Notes: a model not told the origin generated them from the sequence alone. Positions 38,718 through 47,291 are shown, numbered from the stretch's first letter. The stretch: DNA of 64,000 nt from Chitinophagaceae bacterium (GCA_023957125.1 JAMLHL010000011.1:78678-142677), one strand, 5' to 3'. A program made the numbers and translations.

Positions 38718-39239
38718 ATGAAACGACTACTTCTTTACCCGGCGATGGCTGCCTTATTTTTATTTTTCAATTCGGCTGCTGCCCAGGACAAAAAGCCGCC
38801 CGCCAGCCCTCCGGCCACGGCTAAGGCTACCCTAAAAAGTGGCGCCACCATCACTATCAACTACAGCCAACCATCGGTAAAAGGCAGAACCATCGGTAAA
38901 AACCTGGAACCGCTTCCCGGAAAAGTATGGCGTACCGGCGCCAACCAGGCCACCGTTTTCGAAACCGATAAAAACATTATGGTGGAAGGAAAAAGTCTTC
39001 CCGCCGGCAAATACGGATTGTTTACCATCGCCGGGGATAAGGAATGGACCATCATCTTCAACAAAACCTGGGATCAATGGGGCGCATTCAATTACGACGA
39101 AAAAAAGGATGCCTTACGCGTTAACGTAAAGTCTCAGAAAGCGCCGTCATTTACAGAAACCTTCACCATCAATGCCAGCAACGACGGAAAAGTTACGCTG
39201 CTGTGGGGTGATACCCGGGTGGATTTTACCGTAAGATAA
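38718..39239 (+). CDS. DUF2911-domain exported protein
   Basis: 173 residues: a signal peptide (MKRLLLYPAMAALFLFFNSAAAQ), a Pro/Ala linker, then the DUF2911 domain with its typical TINYSQPSVKGRTIG, VWRTGANQATVFE, LPAGKYGLFTI and WTIIFNKTWDQWGAF. The family is widespread in Bacteroidota and its function is unknown. It follows pdxJ by 42 bp and is terminated by a strong hairpin at 39255-39294. Confidence 0.88.
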   Translation: MKRLLLYPAMAALFLFFNSAAAQDKKPPASPPATAKATLKSGATITINYSQPSVKGRTIGKNLEPLPGKVWRTGANQATVFETDKNIMVEGKSLPAGKYGLFTIAGDKEWTIIFNKTWDQWGAFNYDEKKDALRVNVKSQKAPSFTETFTINASNDGKVTLLWGDTRVDFTVR

Positions 39240-39254
39240 CCATCGCCGGAAATG

Positions 39255-39294
39255 ATAAGGGTGAAAGCGGATTCATGCCGTCTTTCACCCTTAT
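39255..39294. terminator. Strong hairpin between convergent genes, probably bidirectional terminator
   Basis: ATAAGGGTGAAAG (39255-39267) pairs perfectly with CTTTCACCCTTAT (39282-39294), 13 bp, and an inner CGG/CCG extends the stem. TTATTCTTT follows on the plus strand. It lies between the stop codons of the convergent DUF2911 gene and hisIE, and can serve both. Confidence 0.8.
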
Positions 39295-39310
39295 TCTTTG
39301 GAATCCGTTC

Positions 39311-39907
39311 TTATTTTTTATGCCGCGCCTCTAATACCTGTACCACATCCTTCAACTGATATCCTTTTGCATTTAACAGGATCAGGTAATGAAATAACAG
39401 ATCAGCGGACTCATTCAAAAACAGGGTTTCATTATCGTCTTTCGCTTCAATCACCACTTCCACCGCCTCCTCTCCAACTTTCTGGGCAATTTTATTGATC
39501 CCTTTCGCAAACAGGGAAGCAATATAAGATCCTTCAGGCGCAGCTTCCCGGCGCGAGGCAATGATCTCCTGGAGGCGCAACAAAAAGTTATCATTATGAT
39601 TCTCTTCCGACCAGCAGGTATCCGCTCCCGTATGGCATACCGGACCCAGCGGATGCGCTTTGATCAGCAGGGTATCATGATCACAATCCACCGCCACCGA
39701 TTTCAATTCCAGGAAATTTCCGCTCTCCTCTCCCTTCGTCCATAATCTTTTCCTGCTTCTGCTGTAAAACGTAACCCTTCCTTCCGTCATGGTCTTCTTC
39801 AACGCTTCTTCATTCATAAAACCCATCATCAACACCTTTTGGGTATCGTTGTCCTGTATGATAGCCGGTACCAGCCCGTCATTGTATTTATTAAAATCAA
39901 TATCCAT
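39311..39907 (-). CDS. hisIE: Bifunctional phosphoribosyl-AMP cyclohydrolase / phosphoribosyl-ATP pyrophosphatase
   Basis: 198 residues from Met at 39907 (MDIDFNKYNDGL); the frame extends 22 codons upstream into non-conserved sequence. HisI part, about 1-110: LMMGFMNEEAL, TFYSRSRKRLWTKGEESGN, VDCDHDTLLI and CHTGADTCW (Zn Cys and His). HisE part, about 115-198: SYIASLFAKGINKIAQKVGEEAVEV, the Glu-rich MazG-like helix. It carries out steps 2 and 3 of histidine synthesis. It is the last his gene in this run, 155 bp after hisF. Confidence 0.96.
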   Translation of the reverse strand: MDIDFNKYNDGLVPAIIQDNDTQKVLMMGFMNEEALKKTMTEGRVTFYSRSRKRLWTKGEESGNFLELKSVAVDCDHDTLLIKAHPLGPVCHTGADTCWSEENHNDNFLLRLQEIIASRREAAPEGSYIASLFAKGINKIAQKVGEEAVEVVIEAKDDNETLFLNESADLLFHYLILLNAKGYQLKDVVQVLEARHKK

Positions 39908-40062
39908 ACACACGATTGAGTCGGCAAAGATACAGAATAAGCAAAAGAGGAAGTGATTTTTTGAGCCGGACAATAGTATGGCAGCTCAACTTCGTTGCGT
40001 CGCACACTTCAGGGTTCTGTTCCCTTTTTAGCAAAGCAGGGAATGCTTTTAAAATTGCCTTC

Positions 40063-40827
40063 TCAGCTTACCAGACGCACCGGGATATGATGCGCTGATA
40101 AAAACTGTTTCAATTCGGGAATGGCAATTTCTTTAAAATGGAAAATACTGGCGGCCAATGCAGCATCCGCCTGTGCATCGTTAAATACTTCTAAAAAGTG
40201 TCCCATTGTTCCGCCACCCCCGCTGGCAATAACGGGTACGGGTAACTGCGTTGCCAGGCTGCGGGTAATATCCAGTGCAAACCCCTGCTTCGTTCCGTCA
40301 TGGTCCATGGACGTCAGCAAAATTTCACCTGCCCCAAGATCCACCGCCTGCCTGGCCCAATCCAGGCATTGCATTCCCGTAGCCGTTCTTCCACCGTTCA
40401 AATAAACATACCAGTTGCCGTCCTCCTCTTTCCTGGCATCAATAGCCACCACCACGCACTGGCTGCCAAATTCTTTTGCCATCTCGCGGATCAGTTGTGG
40501 TCTCTTAAAAGCAGCCGTATTCACCGAAATCTTATCGGCGCCGTTTTTCAACAATACATTCACATCCTCCACACTGCCGATACCTCCGCCTACCGTAAAG
40601 GGAATATTGATCTGGTGTGCCACCCGGTTCACCAGTTCACTTAAGGTTTTTCTTTTTTCCACCGTTGCGGTAATATCCAGGAACACCAGTTCATCCGCCC
40701 CTTCCCGGGCATACAAAGCCGCCAACTCCACCGGATCGCCCGCATCCCGCAGATTCACAAAATTGGTTCCTTTTACCGTACGACCGTCTTTGATATCAAG
40801 ACAGGGAATAATGCGTTTGGAAAGCAT
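40063..40827 (-). CDS. hisF: Imidazole glycerol phosphate synthase cyclase subunit
   Basis: 254 residues, (beta/alpha)8 barrel. Catalytic Asp11 in [14 protein letters not shown] and the second Asp in [11 protein letters not shown]; phosphate loops FTVGGGIGS and [20 protein letters not shown]. It uses ammonia from HisH to cyclise PRFAR to imidazole glycerol phosphate and AICAR. It stands 34 bp downstream of a broken four-helix-bundle gene that splits hisA from hisF. Confidence 0.96.
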   Translation of the reverse strand: MLSKRIIPCLDIKDGRTVKGTNFVNLRDAGDPVELAALYAREGADELVFLDITATVEKRKTLSELVNRVAHQINIPFTVGGGIGSVEDVNVLLKNGADKISVNTAAFKRPQLIREMAKEFGSQCVVVAIDARKEEDGNWYVYLNGGRTATGMQCLDWARQAVDLGAGEILLTSMDHDGTKQGFALDITRSLATQLPVPVIASGGGGTMGHFLEVFNDAQADAALAASIFHFKEIAIPELKQFLSAHHIPVRLVS

Positions 40828-40861
40828 AGAAAATTTGGAATTTGAAATTATAGATTTGAGA

Positions 40862-41272
40862 TTATTCGATCTTTCGGCGGTTTTTAAATTTTTCTCCTTT
40901 TATCGTTGTCTGATTAAGATATGCCATAAATCCGGAAATTTCTCTTGACAGTTTCTCATAAGCCTCAATAAGCGGAATAACTTCAGATCTATCCAGATAA
41001 TGATTATCCAATGCACGATACAACTGTTACCTTATTTCCCCTGTTGATCCTTTAGCTATACTCAAAAAATTCACAAACTCCAATCTGGAAGATCGCTCAA
41101 AACCTTCCGCAATATTATCCATTACTGAACCTGCCGATGCTTTCACCTGATCTCTAAAACGAAAATCAGTCTTAAACAAAACGCTATTTTTCACCAGATT
41201 GAAAACAATATTACACAAACCTCTCGCTTGTTGCCAGAGCGGCATATCTTCAAAACGGTGTATGGTGGCCAT
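40862..41272 (-). pseudogene. Four-helix-bundle (23S rRNA IVP) gene with in-frame stop
   Basis: The frame from ATG 41272 encodes 81 residues (IHRFEDMPLWQQARGL, FRDQVKASAGSVMDNIAEGF, FVNFLSIAKGSTGEIR), then TAA at 41029-41027. Exactly in frame behind that stop, 54 more codons read QLYRALDNHYLDRSEVIPLI, YEKLSREISGFMAYLNQ and end at 40862. The normal family sequence at the stop is GE-[IL]-R-[ST]-QLY-ALD, so one base change (for example TCA to TAA) explains it. Full length would be 136 codons, close to the usual 120. The family is known from 23S rRNA intervening sequences and as free genes of unknown role. It sits inside the his run, same strand. Confidence 0.85.
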
Positions 41273-41357
41273 AGGTTTACTTTGATTTGAAAAGTAAGAT
41301 TTAAATAAAATTTTTCAAAAAAATCATATTATGTATCCGCTTCCCAAATTTGAAATC

Positions 41358-42074
41358 TTAAATTTCAAATCTTAAATCCCGTGCCCTTATCCTTCCCTCG
41401 TATATCGCCTTACCCACGATAGCGCCTTTGCAACCGATATCCCGAAGGGCGTGCAGGTCATCTAAGGAACTTACCCCACCGCTGGCTATTAAATGCAGAT
41501 CCGGGAATTCCTCAATAATCCGCCGATAGAGGTCTGTTGCCGGGCCTTCTAATTTCCCGTCTTTACTTACATCCGTACAAAACAATTGCTTCACTCCGTT
41601 TGAGGTGTATTTTTCAATGAAATCGTATATCCAAATATCCGTAGTTTCCAGCCAGCCGCCGATAGCGATCTTTTCGTTTTTAACATCGGCGCCGAGTAAA
41701 AATTTCTCCGCTCCAAATACAGTAAACCATCTCATTAATTCCTCCTCCTGTTTAACGGCGATACTACCAACGGTTGCCAGCGCCGCACCCGAATTGAATA
41801 CGATATCAACATCTTTCTCCGTTTTAATTCCCCCGCCAAAATCAATGATCATGGAAGTTTTGCCGGCAAGCGTTTCGAGTACCTTCCAGTTCTTCACCTT
41901 GCCGGCTTTAGCACCATCAAGGTCCACCAGGTGCAGCCTTATCAGGCCCGCATCTTCAAACGCCCGGGCCACTTCCAGCGGCCGTTCATTATATACTTTT
42001 TTCTGCGCATAATCACCCTGGGTAAGCCGAACGCATTTTCCGTCAATGATATCTATCGCTGGTATAATTTCCAT
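41358..42074 (-). CDS. hisA: ProFAR isomerase
   Basis: 238 residues, (beta/alpha)8 barrel. Catalytic Asp8 in IPAIDIIDGKCVRLTQGDY, second Asp in LLGADVKNEKIAIGG, phosphate sites DFGGGIKT and ASGGVSSLDDL, GKAIYEGRI near the end. It isomerises ProFAR to PRFAR. The C-terminal codons (ARDLRFEI) are written in a tandem AAATTTGAAATCTTA-type low-complexity tract at about 41347-41380, so the tail is probably repeat-derived. It follows hisH by 36 bp. Confidence 0.95.
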   Translation of the reverse strand: MEIIPAIDIIDGKCVRLTQGDYAQKKVYNERPLEVARAFEDAGLIRLHLVDLDGAKAGKVKNWKVLETLAGKTSMIIDFGGGIKTEKDVDIVFNSGAALATVGSIAVKQEEELMRWFTVFGAEKFLLGADVKNEKIAIGGWLETTDIWIYDFIEKYTSNGVKQLFCTDVSKDGKLEGPATDLYRRIIEEFPDLHLIASGGVSSLDDLHALRDIGCKGAIVGKAIYEGRIRARDLRFEI

Positions 42075-42110
42075 ATCCGCCGCTAAACTGTATTTTAATG
42101 GGTAAACATA

Positions 42111-42716
42111 TCAGTTACAATGTTCGAGAAAGTTTTTCAGGATCCGGTCGCCGGTTCCGGCGCTTTTTTCGGGATGGAACTGCACCCCGTAGAAATTGTC
42201 TTTATGCAGGCCGGCGCTGTATGGGAGGATATAATCGGCAGTGGCTATAGTATCCTTGCCCAGCGCCGCATAGTACCCGTGAACAAAATAGACATAGCTA
42301 CGCTCGGGAACATTTTTAAAAAGCGGAGATTTTAAATCATAAATCGTATTCCACCCGATCTGCGGAATTTTCGTCCTCTGACCGGCAACGCCTGCATTCC
42401 CGAAAAAACGAACCTCTTCCTCAAAAATTCCCAGGCAGCTTACCTCGTTTTCTTCCGAATACCGGCACATCAGTTGCATCCCGAGACAGATACCCAGCAC
42501 CGGCTGTTTCAATCCCACGATCAACTGATCTAAGTTGCGTTCCTTTAAGTATCGCATAGCGCTGCTGGCCTCTCCCACCCCGGGGAAGATCACCTTGTCG
42601 GCCCTGCTGATCTGTTCCGTATCATCGGTAACTGCCGCCGCCACCCCTATCCGTTCCAGCGCATATAACACCGATTGAATATTGCCTGCATTATATTTTA
42701 TAATTGCCAGATTCAT
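42111..42716 (-). CDS. hisH: Imidazole glycerol phosphate synthase glutamine amidotransferase subunit
   Basis: 201 residues of class I glutamine amidotransferase. Nucleophile Cys in LGICLGMQLMC; His-Glu of the triad in YGVQFHPEKSAGTGD; oxyanion-region VIFPGVGEASSAM; YFVHGYYA. It releases ammonia from glutamine for HisF. It is the first his gene of the run (hisH-hisA-hisF-hisIE). hisG, hisD, hisC and hisB are not in the window. The plus-strand tRNA-Gly lies 20 bp upstream of its start. Confidence 0.95.
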   Translation of the reverse strand: MNLAIIKYNAGNIQSVLYALERIGVAAAVTDDTEQISRADKVIFPGVGEASSAMRYLKERNLDQLIVGLKQPVLGICLGMQLMCRYSEENEVSCLGIFEEEVRFFGNAGVAGQRTKIPQIGWNTIYDLKSPLFKNVPERSYVYFVHGYYAALGKDTIATADYILPYSAGLHKDNFYGVQFHPEKSAGTGDRILKNFLEHCN

Positions 42717-42736
42717 TTGTAATTTTACATTTTTAT

Positions 42737-42809
42737 GCGGAAATAGCTCAGTTGGCAGAGCATCAGTTTCCCAAACTGAAGGCCGCGGGTTCGAATCCCG
42801 TTTTCCGCT
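42737..42809 (+). tRNA. tRNA-Gly (anticodon CCC)
   Basis: 73 nt with a full cloverleaf: acceptor GCGGAAA / TTTCCGC, D-stem GCTC / GAGC, anticodon stem TCAGT / ACTGA around loop TTCCCAA (anticodon CCC), T-stem GCGGG / CCCGT with TTCGAAT, discriminator T. The 3' CCA is not encoded. It is on the plus strand, opposite to trpA and hisH, and its last base directly abuts the trpA stop codon. Confidence 0.97.
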
Positions 42810-43586
42810 CTAACTTAATACCATTTCCATAAACTTCTTTGTTGTTTTCTCTATCTCCCTGCTTTCGTTCAGGGCATGGATATAAGCGCTGCCGATAATG
42901 GCGCCGCTGGCATATTTACAAGCCGATTGAAAAGTATCCCTGTCTTTTATGCCAAATCCTACCAGTACCGGATTTTCCAGCTGCATCTGCTGTAGCCGGT
43001 GAAGATACGATTCCACCGCGGAAAAATCTTTGTCCTTCCCGGTAGTTGAGGAAGAGGAAACCGCATAAATGAACCCCGTGCTCAGGGTGTCAATTTTCCG
43101 GATCCGTTCCGCCGAAGTTTCGGGGGTAATGAGGAAAATAAAATCCAGTCCGTACCTTCTAATGATTGGAGCATACTCCGTTTCAAATTCCCGGACAGGC
43201 AGATCGGGCAGGATTAACCCATCCACTCCGCAGGCCGAAGCATCAGCGCAGAAACGTTCAAACCCATATTGCAATACCGGATTTAAATAACCCATCAGGA
43301 TCACGGGCACCATAATACCGGCATCGCTTCGCATCGGCTTCAACTGTTCGAACAGAGTACGAATGGTCATTCCATTCTGCAATGCTACCGCCCCACTCTC
43401 CTGGATAACCGGCCCGTCGGCCAACGGATCACTATAAGGCATCCCCAATTCAATCATATCCGCGCCATTTTGCTGCAGCGACTTCATGACCGCCATCGTA
43501 CTATCGAGTTGCGGATACCCTGCAGTACAATAGATGTTCAACACTGTATTTTCCTTTCTTCTAAATAGCTCCTGGATTCGACTCAC
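42810..43586 (-). CDS. trpA: Tryptophan synthase alpha chain
   Basis: 258 residues, TIM barrel. Catalytic Glu in DMIELGMPYSDPLADGPVIQ with the following Asp; CGVDGLILPDLP; FIFLITPETS; YAVSSSSTTG; VLVGFGIKDRD and GAIIGSAYI phosphate loops. It splits indole glycerol phosphate to indole for TrpB. It follows trpB by 62 bp. The stop codon adjoins the antisense tRNA-Gly, so trp readthrough into his would produce tRNA antisense. Confidence 0.96.
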   Translation of the reverse strand: MSRIQELFRRKENTVLNIYCTAGYPQLDSTMAVMKSLQQNGADMIELGMPYSDPLADGPVIQESGAVALQNGMTIRTLFEQLKPMRSDAGIMVPVILMGYLNPVLQYGFERFCADASACGVDGLILPDLPVREFETEYAPIIRRYGLDFIFLITPETSAERIRKIDTLSTGFIYAVSSSSTTGKDKDFSAVESYLHRLQQMQLENPVLVGFGIKDRDTFQSACKYASGAIIGSAYIHALNESREIEKTTKKFMEMVLS

Positions 43587-43590
43587 GGTT

Positions 43591-43620
43591 CAAAATTTGA
43601 GATTTAAGATTTAAGATTTG
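43591..43620. repeat. GATTTAA heptad repeat between trpB and trpA
   Basis: A short tract with GATTTAA repeated at 7-bp spacing. Similar GATTTGA/TCAAATC tracts lie at the hisA 3' end (about 41347-41380), upstream of hisF (about 40831-40862) and at 55589-55621. All are at gene ends. Confidence 0.6.
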
Positions 43621-43648
43621 ATTCCATCCTGCCGGCTCGTAGCAGAAT

Positions 43649-44884
43649 TTAATCTGGTTCTCTTTCTTCATCCACCACTTTCATAAAAGTGTCCATATCC
43701 TTATCGCCCCTGCCGCTTAAACAAACTACTACTGTATGATTTTTGGTGAGGTTTAATTGTTTGAGTCCGGCGATCGCATGCGCGCTTTCCAGCGCCGGGA
43801 TGATCCCTTCCAAACGGGTTAATTCGAAAGCGGCGTCCACCGCTTCTTTATCCGTGGCGCTTAAAAATATCGCGCGGCCGCTCTCAAACAAATGCGCATG
43901 CAGGGGGCCAATGCCGGGATAATCCAATCCTGCCGAAATACTATGCGGTTCTACCACCTGCCCGTCTTCAGTTTGCATCACCAGGCTTTTGCTGCCATGC
44001 AAAATACCCGGCTTACCTAACTGCGTCGTAGCAGCGCTCAACCCGCTTTTCAGTCCGCACCCCGCGGCTTCCACCGCCACCAACTGCACGGCAAAATCTT
44101 CGAGGTAATGGTAAAAGGTGCCGGCGGCATTACTGCCCCCACCAACACAGGCCACCAGGTGCGAGGGCAGTTCACTTCCGGTATGCTCTTTCAATTGCCA
44201 GCGTATTTCTTCACTGATAATGCTCTGAAAACGAGCCACCATATCGGGATAAGGATGAGGACCTACCACGCTGCCTATAATATAATGCGTATCCACCGGG
44301 TTATTGATCCAGTCGCGAATAGCTTCGTTGGTAGCATCTTTCAGGGTTTTACTGCCGCTGGTTGCCGGTACCACAACGGCGCCCAGCATCTTCATACGGG
44401 CAACATTGGGCGCCTGCCGCTCAATATCCTTTTCTCCCATATACACCACACATTGCATCCCCATCAGGGCGCAGACCGTAGCCGTAGCCACTCCATGCTG
44501 CCCGGCGCCGGTTTCAGCTATAATACGGTGTTTGCCCAACCGCCTGGCAAGTAAGATTTGTCCTATGGTATTGTTGATCTTATGCGCTCCGGTATGATTC
44601 AGATCCTCTCTTTTCAGAAAAATCTTTGTACCGTATTTATCGCTTAGCCTTGAAGCATAATACAAAGGCGAGGGCCGCCCCACATAATCCTTCAGCAAAG
44701 CCCTGAATTCCTGTTGGAAATCATCCCGGTAGATCGTCCGGAGATATTTATTTTTCAATTCCTCCACATTGGGGTATAGCATCTCGGGAATATAGGCCCC
44801 GCCAAACCCGCCATAGTAACCGAAAATATCCGGCTGCTGAAAAGTGCCCTTATATTTCGCAAGGGCTATTATCCTGTTGATCAT
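43649..44884 (-). CDS. trpB: Tryptophan synthase beta chain
   Basis: 411 residues, fold type II PLP enzyme. The Schiff-base Lys102 is in [43 protein letters not shown] binds the PLP phosphate; [26 protein letters not shown]. It condenses indole with serine. The opening residues ([15 protein letters not shown]) precede the conserved [16 protein letters not shown]. It is separated from trpF by 983 bp holding the RAYT block, although the strand is the same. Confidence 0.96.
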   Translation of the reverse strand: MINRIIALAKYKGTFQQPDIFGYYGGFGGAYIPEMLYPNVEELKNKYLRTIYRDDFQQEFRALLKDYVGRPSPLYYASRLSDKYGTKIFLKREDLNHTGAHKINNTIGQILLARRLGKHRIIAETGAGQHGVATATVCALMGMQCVVYMGEKDIERQAPNVARMKMLGAVVVPATSGSKTLKDATNEAIRDWINNPVDTHYIIGSVVGPHPYPDMVARFQSIISEEIRWQLKEHTGSELPSHLVACVGGGSNAAGTFYHYLEDFAVQLVAVEAAGCGLKSGLSAATTQLGKPGILHGSKSLVMQTEDGQVVEPHSISAGLDYPGIGPLHAHLFESGRAIFLSATDKEAVDAAFELTRLEGIIPALESAHAIAGLKQLNLTKNHTVVVCLSGRGDKDMDTFMKVVDEEREPD

Positions 44885-45059
44885 TGTACATTAATTAAAA
44901 TATGGGTGCATTTCAAATTGTCGCAGGCGGGTGAGACGCCCACCTGTAGAACTTACTACCGGTCGGTGTCCTACCTGCCGGAATGCCACAGATGGGGCTA
45001 AAACCTTGAATACACCCTTACAATATTTTTTACTTATCAAAATTTACGCTGTTTATGCT

Positions 45060-45111
45060 GTCCGGAGTCTTCGACTCCGGACTTCCTATGTTCTTGAAAG
45101 TCTCCGACTTT
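45060..45111 (-). repeat. Two-hairpin repeat element, copy C
   Basis: On the minus strand: hairpin AAAGTC-GGA-GACTTT (45111-45097), spacer AAGAACATA (45095-45087), hairpin GTCCGGAGTC-GAA-GACTCCGGAC (45082-45060), then AGC. Its first stem begins 1 bp after the stop codon of the RAYT gene. Further G/C-rich hairpins lie at 44925-44990. Confidence 0.75.
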
Positions 45112-45112
45112 A

Positions 45113-45679
45113 TCATATCATTTCCACCTCAATTATTCCCTTTCCTCCCACGTAATTAACCGCACTTGAATACACATAATCTTCCTGCCGGATTACATAA
45201 CCGGCTCTGACCGGATTATCATGGATATAATTGATCTTCACCTGAGTAAAACCGTCACTATAACACTCCTCCGGATGATTGCTATTTGTCCAAATCTGAT
45301 AGTTTTCATTCCTGCTATTCCTGTCTCCATAATACTTAAACTGATGCAACATCCATAATCTCCTGCTCTCAGTGCTCCCCTGGATAACAGGCATCATCGT
45401 GTGGTGTGTATGCTTTTTAAAATCCCGGATAATATCGCTTAACGTTATTTCCGGATTTGAAGCTCTGGCAACCAAATGCACATGATTACTCATAATAACA
45501 AAGGCATTCAATACCAATCCTTTTTCCGATTGACAATATCTAAACGAATCCACAAGGATATCCCGATATATCTTTCGTGTAAACAGATCAGTCCAGCCAC
45601 ATACCGTAAAAGTCATATAATAGGTAGCAAATGGATCACGGATGGCATAGCCAGCTTTGAACATAGAGGTGTTTTTCAT
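45113..45679 (-). CDS. REP-associated tyrosine transposase (RAYT, Y1-type HUH)
   Basis: 188 residues of the IS200/IS605-like Y1 transposase superfamily, RAYT branch. The HUH motif is H66-V-H68 in FVIMSNHVHLVAR. The C-terminal NYIHDNPVRAGYV carries the likely catalytic Tyr151, and EDYVYSSAVNY is the typical RAYT ending. RAYTs are single-copy, domesticated transposases that act on REP hairpins. Structured repeats lie directly on both sides (45060-45111, 45718-45770, 45812-45856), as expected. It interrupts the trp run between trpF and trpB in the same orientation. Confidence 0.88.
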   Translation of the reverse strand: MKNTSMFKAGYAIRDPFATYYMTFTVCGWTDLFTRKIYRDILVDSFRYCQSEKGLVLNAFVIMSNHVHLVARASNPEITLSDIIRDFKKHTHHTMMPVIQGSTESRRLWMLHQFKYYGDRNSRNENYQIWTNSNHPEECYSDGFTQVKINYIHDNPVRAGYVIRQEDYVYSSAVNYVGGKGIIEVEMI

Positions 45680-45717
45680 ATAATTAAGTGTTAGGTTTTG
45701 CAGATCTAAAGGTCAAA

Positions 45718-45770
45718 CAAAGTTCGAAACTTTGAAGAACATAAATTATACGAAGTCAGAGACTTCGTAT
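45718..45770 (+). repeat. Two-hairpin repeat element, copy B
   Basis: CAAAGTT-CGA-AACTTTG (45718-45734), spacer AAGAACATA (45735-45743), then ATACGAAGTC-AGA-GACTTCGTAT (45748-45757 with 45761-45770), followed by AGC. Compared with copy A, the second stem has C-to-A on one side and G-to-T on the other, a compensated change. The orientation is opposite to copies C and D. Confidence 0.75.
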
Positions 45771-45811
45771 AGCAGGGTGAACACCAACCGGGGTGTCCAG
45801 CCGTGGGCGGT

Positions 45812-45856
45812 GTCTCCGACTCCGGACCATCTATGTTCTTCATTGTCTCCGACCAT
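45812..45856 (-). repeat. Two-hairpin repeat element, copy D (degenerate)
   Basis: On the minus strand a shortened hairpin around GTC-GGA-GAC (45853-45845), the same AAGAACATA spacer (45840-45832), and a weakened second hairpin (45820-45812). Pairing is partly lost, so this is probably a decaying copy. It lies 11 bp beyond the trpF stop codon. Confidence 0.55.
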
Positions 45857-45867
45857 TAATCCATATT

Positions 45868-46503
45868 TCACCCCTTCCTCCATACCTCAACAAATTGTTT
45901 CACCTTCTCCACATCTTTTATTCCGGGGCTGATTTCCACCTTACTGTTTATATCTACCGCAAAAAGATTTCGCCCCGATCTCGCAACCCAGTTCTTCAAA
46001 TCTTCAACTTCTTCCACGCCAATTCCTCCACTAATGAAAAAGGGTTTATCAATAGTTTTCGTATCCAACACTCCCCAGTCAAATTGATGTCCGCTCCCGC
46101 CATAGCCCGCCGTATCGGTATCAAACAGGAAATATTCACACACCCCGCGGTAGTTCCTGAGCCTGTCGCTGATATCATCCTCCTTTTTCACCCGGAACAC
46201 CTTGATCACCGGCACCTGTTTACCTATCCTTTCGCAAAGCATGGGCGACTCATCTCCATGCAGTTGCACCATCTGCAGTCCAAATTGTTTCACCTGCTGC
46301 ATCACTTCCTCATAGCCTGCATTTACAAATACACCTGTTTTTTGAATACCCAGTTTGGCTCTCCTCAACTCTTCCCCGGGGATCCGTCCCACCACATAGC
46401 GCGACGACCCGGAATAAAAGATAAAGCCTGCAAATTCAACCCCCATTTCATCCAAGGCATATACCTGATTCAAATCTGTATTTCCACATATTTTTATCCG
46501 CAT
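45868..46503 (-). CDS. trpF: Phosphoribosylanthranilate isomerase
   Basis: 211 residues, TIM barrel. Catalytic Cys7 in RIKICGNTD; GFIFYSGSSRYV; VQLHGDESPMLC; second catalytic Asp in YFLFDTDTAGYGGSG; FISGGIGVEEVED and VDINSKVEISPGIKD. It isomerises phosphoribosylanthranilate to CdRP. It starts 5 bp after trpC, so the two are coupled. The usual PRxV motif is replaced by SRYVVGRI. Confidence 0.94.
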   Translation of the reverse strand: MRIKICGNTDLNQVYALDEMGVEFAGFIFYSGSSRYVVGRIPGEELRRAKLGIQKTGVFVNAGYEEVMQQVKQFGLQMVQLHGDESPMLCERIGKQVPVIKVFRVKKEDDISDRLRNYRGVCEYFLFDTDTAGYGGSGHQFDWGVLDTKTIDKPFFISGGIGVEEVEDLKNWVARSGRNLFAVDINSKVEISPGIKDVEKVKQFVEVWRKG

Positions 46504-46508
46504 GTCGC

Positions 46509-47291
46509 TTATCTTTTCAACGCTTCTGCAAATGCTGCAAACGCTTTTGCCGGATCCATTGCTTTCATAAAATTTTCTCCGATCAGAAATCCTTTAAAAT
46601 CATGCCGCTTCAATTCTTTAATAGTCTGAACATCGCTAATGCCACTTTCGGAAATTTTCACTTTACCAGGCGGTATCAGTTTGCCCAGACGTACCGAAGT
46701 TTCAATGCTCACTTCAAAGCTTTTAAGGTTACGGTTATTCACGCCAACGATATCCACGTCTTCACAGATATGATCCAATTCCTGCTCATCATGTATTTCC
46801 AGCAACACTTCCATCCCCCAGTGGTGCGCAGCGGAAGCCAGCTCTTTCACTTGTTTCGGCGCTAAATTAGCCGCAATCAATAAAATAACATCTGCCCCCA
46901 TGGATTTTGCCTCCAGCACCTGGTATTCATCAATAATGAAGTCTTTTCTAAGAACAGGTATTGAATTGACCCTTGCCTTTTTCAGATCATCTGTACTGCC
47001 TCCAAAAAAAATCTCGTCTGTTAAAACCGATAATCCGGATGCCCCATATTGTGTATAAGCTGAAGTGATTACCAAAGGATCGGCATTTTCATTAATCCAT
47101 CCTTTGGAAGGAGAGCGCCGTTTAAACTCGGCAATTACTCCGGTTTTATTTTCATCCAACAGAAATCGTTTCAGAGAAAGTGGCTGACGTGAAAAATACT
47201 CCGACTGTTCCAGCCCTGCAACCGGGTTTTGTCGTTTCCGTGCTGCCACTTCAACTTTCTTTTGCTCAATAATCGTATCTAAAATATTCAT
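46509..47291 (-). CDS. trpC: Indole-3-glycerol phosphate synthase
   Basis: 260 residues, TIM barrel. VIAEFKRRSPSKGWIN with the substrate-binding Lys; VLTDEIFFGGS; VLRKDFIIDEYQVLEAKSMGAD with catalytic Lys and Glu; VGVNNRNLKSFEV; KISESGISD; FLIGENFMK. It closes CdRP to indole glycerol phosphate. It is 125 bp downstream of trpD; that gap holds a copy of the 93-bp-type repeat. Confidence 0.96.
   Translation of the reverse strand: MNILDTIIEQKKVEVAARKRQNPVAGLEQSEYFSRQPLSLKRFLLDENKTGVIAEFKRRSPSKGWINENADPLVITSAYTQYGASGLSVLTDEIFFGGSTDDLKKARVNSIPVLRKDFIIDEYQVLEAKSMGADVILLIAANLAPKQVKELASAAHHWGMEVLLEIHDEQELDHICEDVDIVGVNNRNLKSFEVSIETSVRLGKLIPPGKVKISESGISDVQTIKELKRHDFKGFLIGENFMKAMDPAKAFAAFAEALKR

Noticed and set aside
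39920..40062. Possible regulatory element between hisF and hisIE
   Set aside because: A weak TTCCCT/AGGGAA hairpin and a CTTCGTTGCGTCGCACACTT string are present, but nothing specific enough to name.
45793..46629. 278-codon plus-strand frame across trpF
   Set aside because: Antisense to trpF, which has complete catalytic motifs.
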